DNA of 64,000 nt from Pseudotabrizicola algicola (GTDB lineage Bacteria; Pseudomonadota; Alphaproteobacteria; Rhodobacterales; Rhodobacteraceae), in contig NZ_JAAIKE010000001.1 in assembly GCF_010915705.1 (NCBI RefSeq), positions 1,276,205 through 1,340,204 of the forward strand, read 5' to 3'. Under the pieces are notes generated by a model, which saw only the letters and a list, made by a program, of their open reading frames with translations, was not told where the DNA came from and ran no database searches. How positions within the stretch are numbered: the first letter of the stretch is position 1; each line of letters opens with the position of its first letter. A program made the translations under genes and the position numbers. Shown piece after piece: positions 63,668-64,000 of the stretch.

Positions 63668-63763
63668 GGCAGAACCGCGCCCGCGCCGCGGCCTGTGGTG
63701 CGCCCGCGCGCGGTCATGGCACCGCCCCCAGGCATCCCGAAAAGCAATACCGCGCCATCCCCC

Positions 63764-64000
63764 TTACCGCCCGACGCCTTCATATGCTTTGAATCCTGCG
63801 GCGAGGGCTTCTGGTTTTGCGTAGATGTTTCTGAGGTCGGCGAGGCGCGGGGTTTTCATGGTTGCGGCGAGGCGATTGAGGTCGAGGGCGCGGAACTGGT
63901 TCCATTCGGTCAGGATCACGATGCACTCGGCCTCTGCGGCGGCGGTGTAGGCGTCTTCGTGCCATTCCACCCCCGGCAGCAGCGCCTCGCCTTCCTTGCG
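63764..64000 (-). CDS. UDP-glucose 6-dehydrogenase, C-terminal part (gene runs past the window)
   Basis: Only the last ~78 residues are inside the window; the frame stays open to the right edge. The segment RKEGEALLPG–VEWHEDAYTAAAEAECIVILTEWNQF–RALD followed by RLADLRNIYAKPEALAAGFKAYEGVGR is the UDP-binding C-terminal domain of UDP-glucose/GDP-mannose dehydrogenases. It makes UDP-glucuronate for surface polysaccharide. The family assignment is firm, the substrate slightly less so. Confidence 0.85.
   Translation of the reverse strand, partial: RKEGEALLPGVEWHEDAYTAAAEAECIVILTEWNQFRALDLNRLAATMKTPRLADLRNIYAKPEALAAGFKAYEGVGR

Overview
The window is chromosomal DNA from a high-GC alphaproteobacterium, most likely of the order Rhodobacterales (Rhodobacteraceae/Paracoccaceae). 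Several gene neighbourhoods typical of that group support this: ribE–unknown–ribBX–ribH–nusB, DUF2842–purA next to secG–pyrG, a small basic protein–murA–DUF2948, and hflK–hflC–DUF2065 beside gor–rpiA. The genus cannot be fixed from the sequence. Start codons are often GTG or TTG, and genes within operons commonly overlap by ATGA or GTGA.

Layout. (1) 1–5.35 kb, minus strand: a DUF481 barrel protein, a small membrane protein, a META-domain protein, then the riboflavin operon ending in nusB. (2) 5.5–10.1 kb, plus: a group 2 capsule module, KpsS-like, lipoprotein exporter, and KpsC with an internal duplication. (3) 10.1–20.8 kb: MarR-type and XRE regulators, sdhE, aspartate aminotransferase, selO, tRNA-Pro, DUF192 plus a double cold-shock protein, pdxH, fabI, a LysE exporter, gpt and a second aminotransferase. 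(4) 20.9–26.0 kb: ppiD, trpE and a DegP-type protease. (5) 26.0–36.5 kb: an HD hydrolase with a lipoprotein, a [2Fe-2S] ferredoxin, hflKC, gor, rpiA, sdaA, a sulfotransferase-like gene, an EamA transporter and thiamine diphosphokinase. (6) 36.65–43.1 kb: a large acidic two-ended protein, DUF2842, purA, secG and pyrG. (7) 43.4–51.7 kb, accessory: a divergent PACE-efflux/TetR pair sharing a palindrome, then a LacI-controlled operon encoding an ABC sugar-type importer, a GH63-like glycosidase and a PIG-L deacetylase. (8) 51.8–54.0 kb: DUF2948, murA, a small basic protein and tRNA-Thr. (9) 54–55.6 kb: lower-GC orphan genes and debris beside the tRNA. (10) 55.6–64 kb: a surface-polysaccharide locus with three GT4 enzymes, Wzy- and Wzx-like proteins, a serine-acetyltransferase-like protein, a LysM protein and the 3' end of a UDP-glucose dehydrogenase gene.

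How the genes work together. Most of the window is housekeeping: flavin, pyridoxal phosphate, thiamine diphosphate, nucleotides, fatty acids, tryptophan, peptidoglycan and envelope protein quality control. The two parts most likely to hold something new are the LacI–ABC–GH63–PIG-L operon, which reads as a self-contained import-and-hydrolysis system for an unidentified alpha-glycoside, and the acidic 802-residue protein at 36.65 kb. The two polysaccharide regions probably supply the cell surface: a Kdo-linker capsule module and a Wzx/Wzy-type locus whose central genes look recently acquired. A family of intergenic GC hairpins with a conserved AT-rich tail is scattered through at least four gene gaps.
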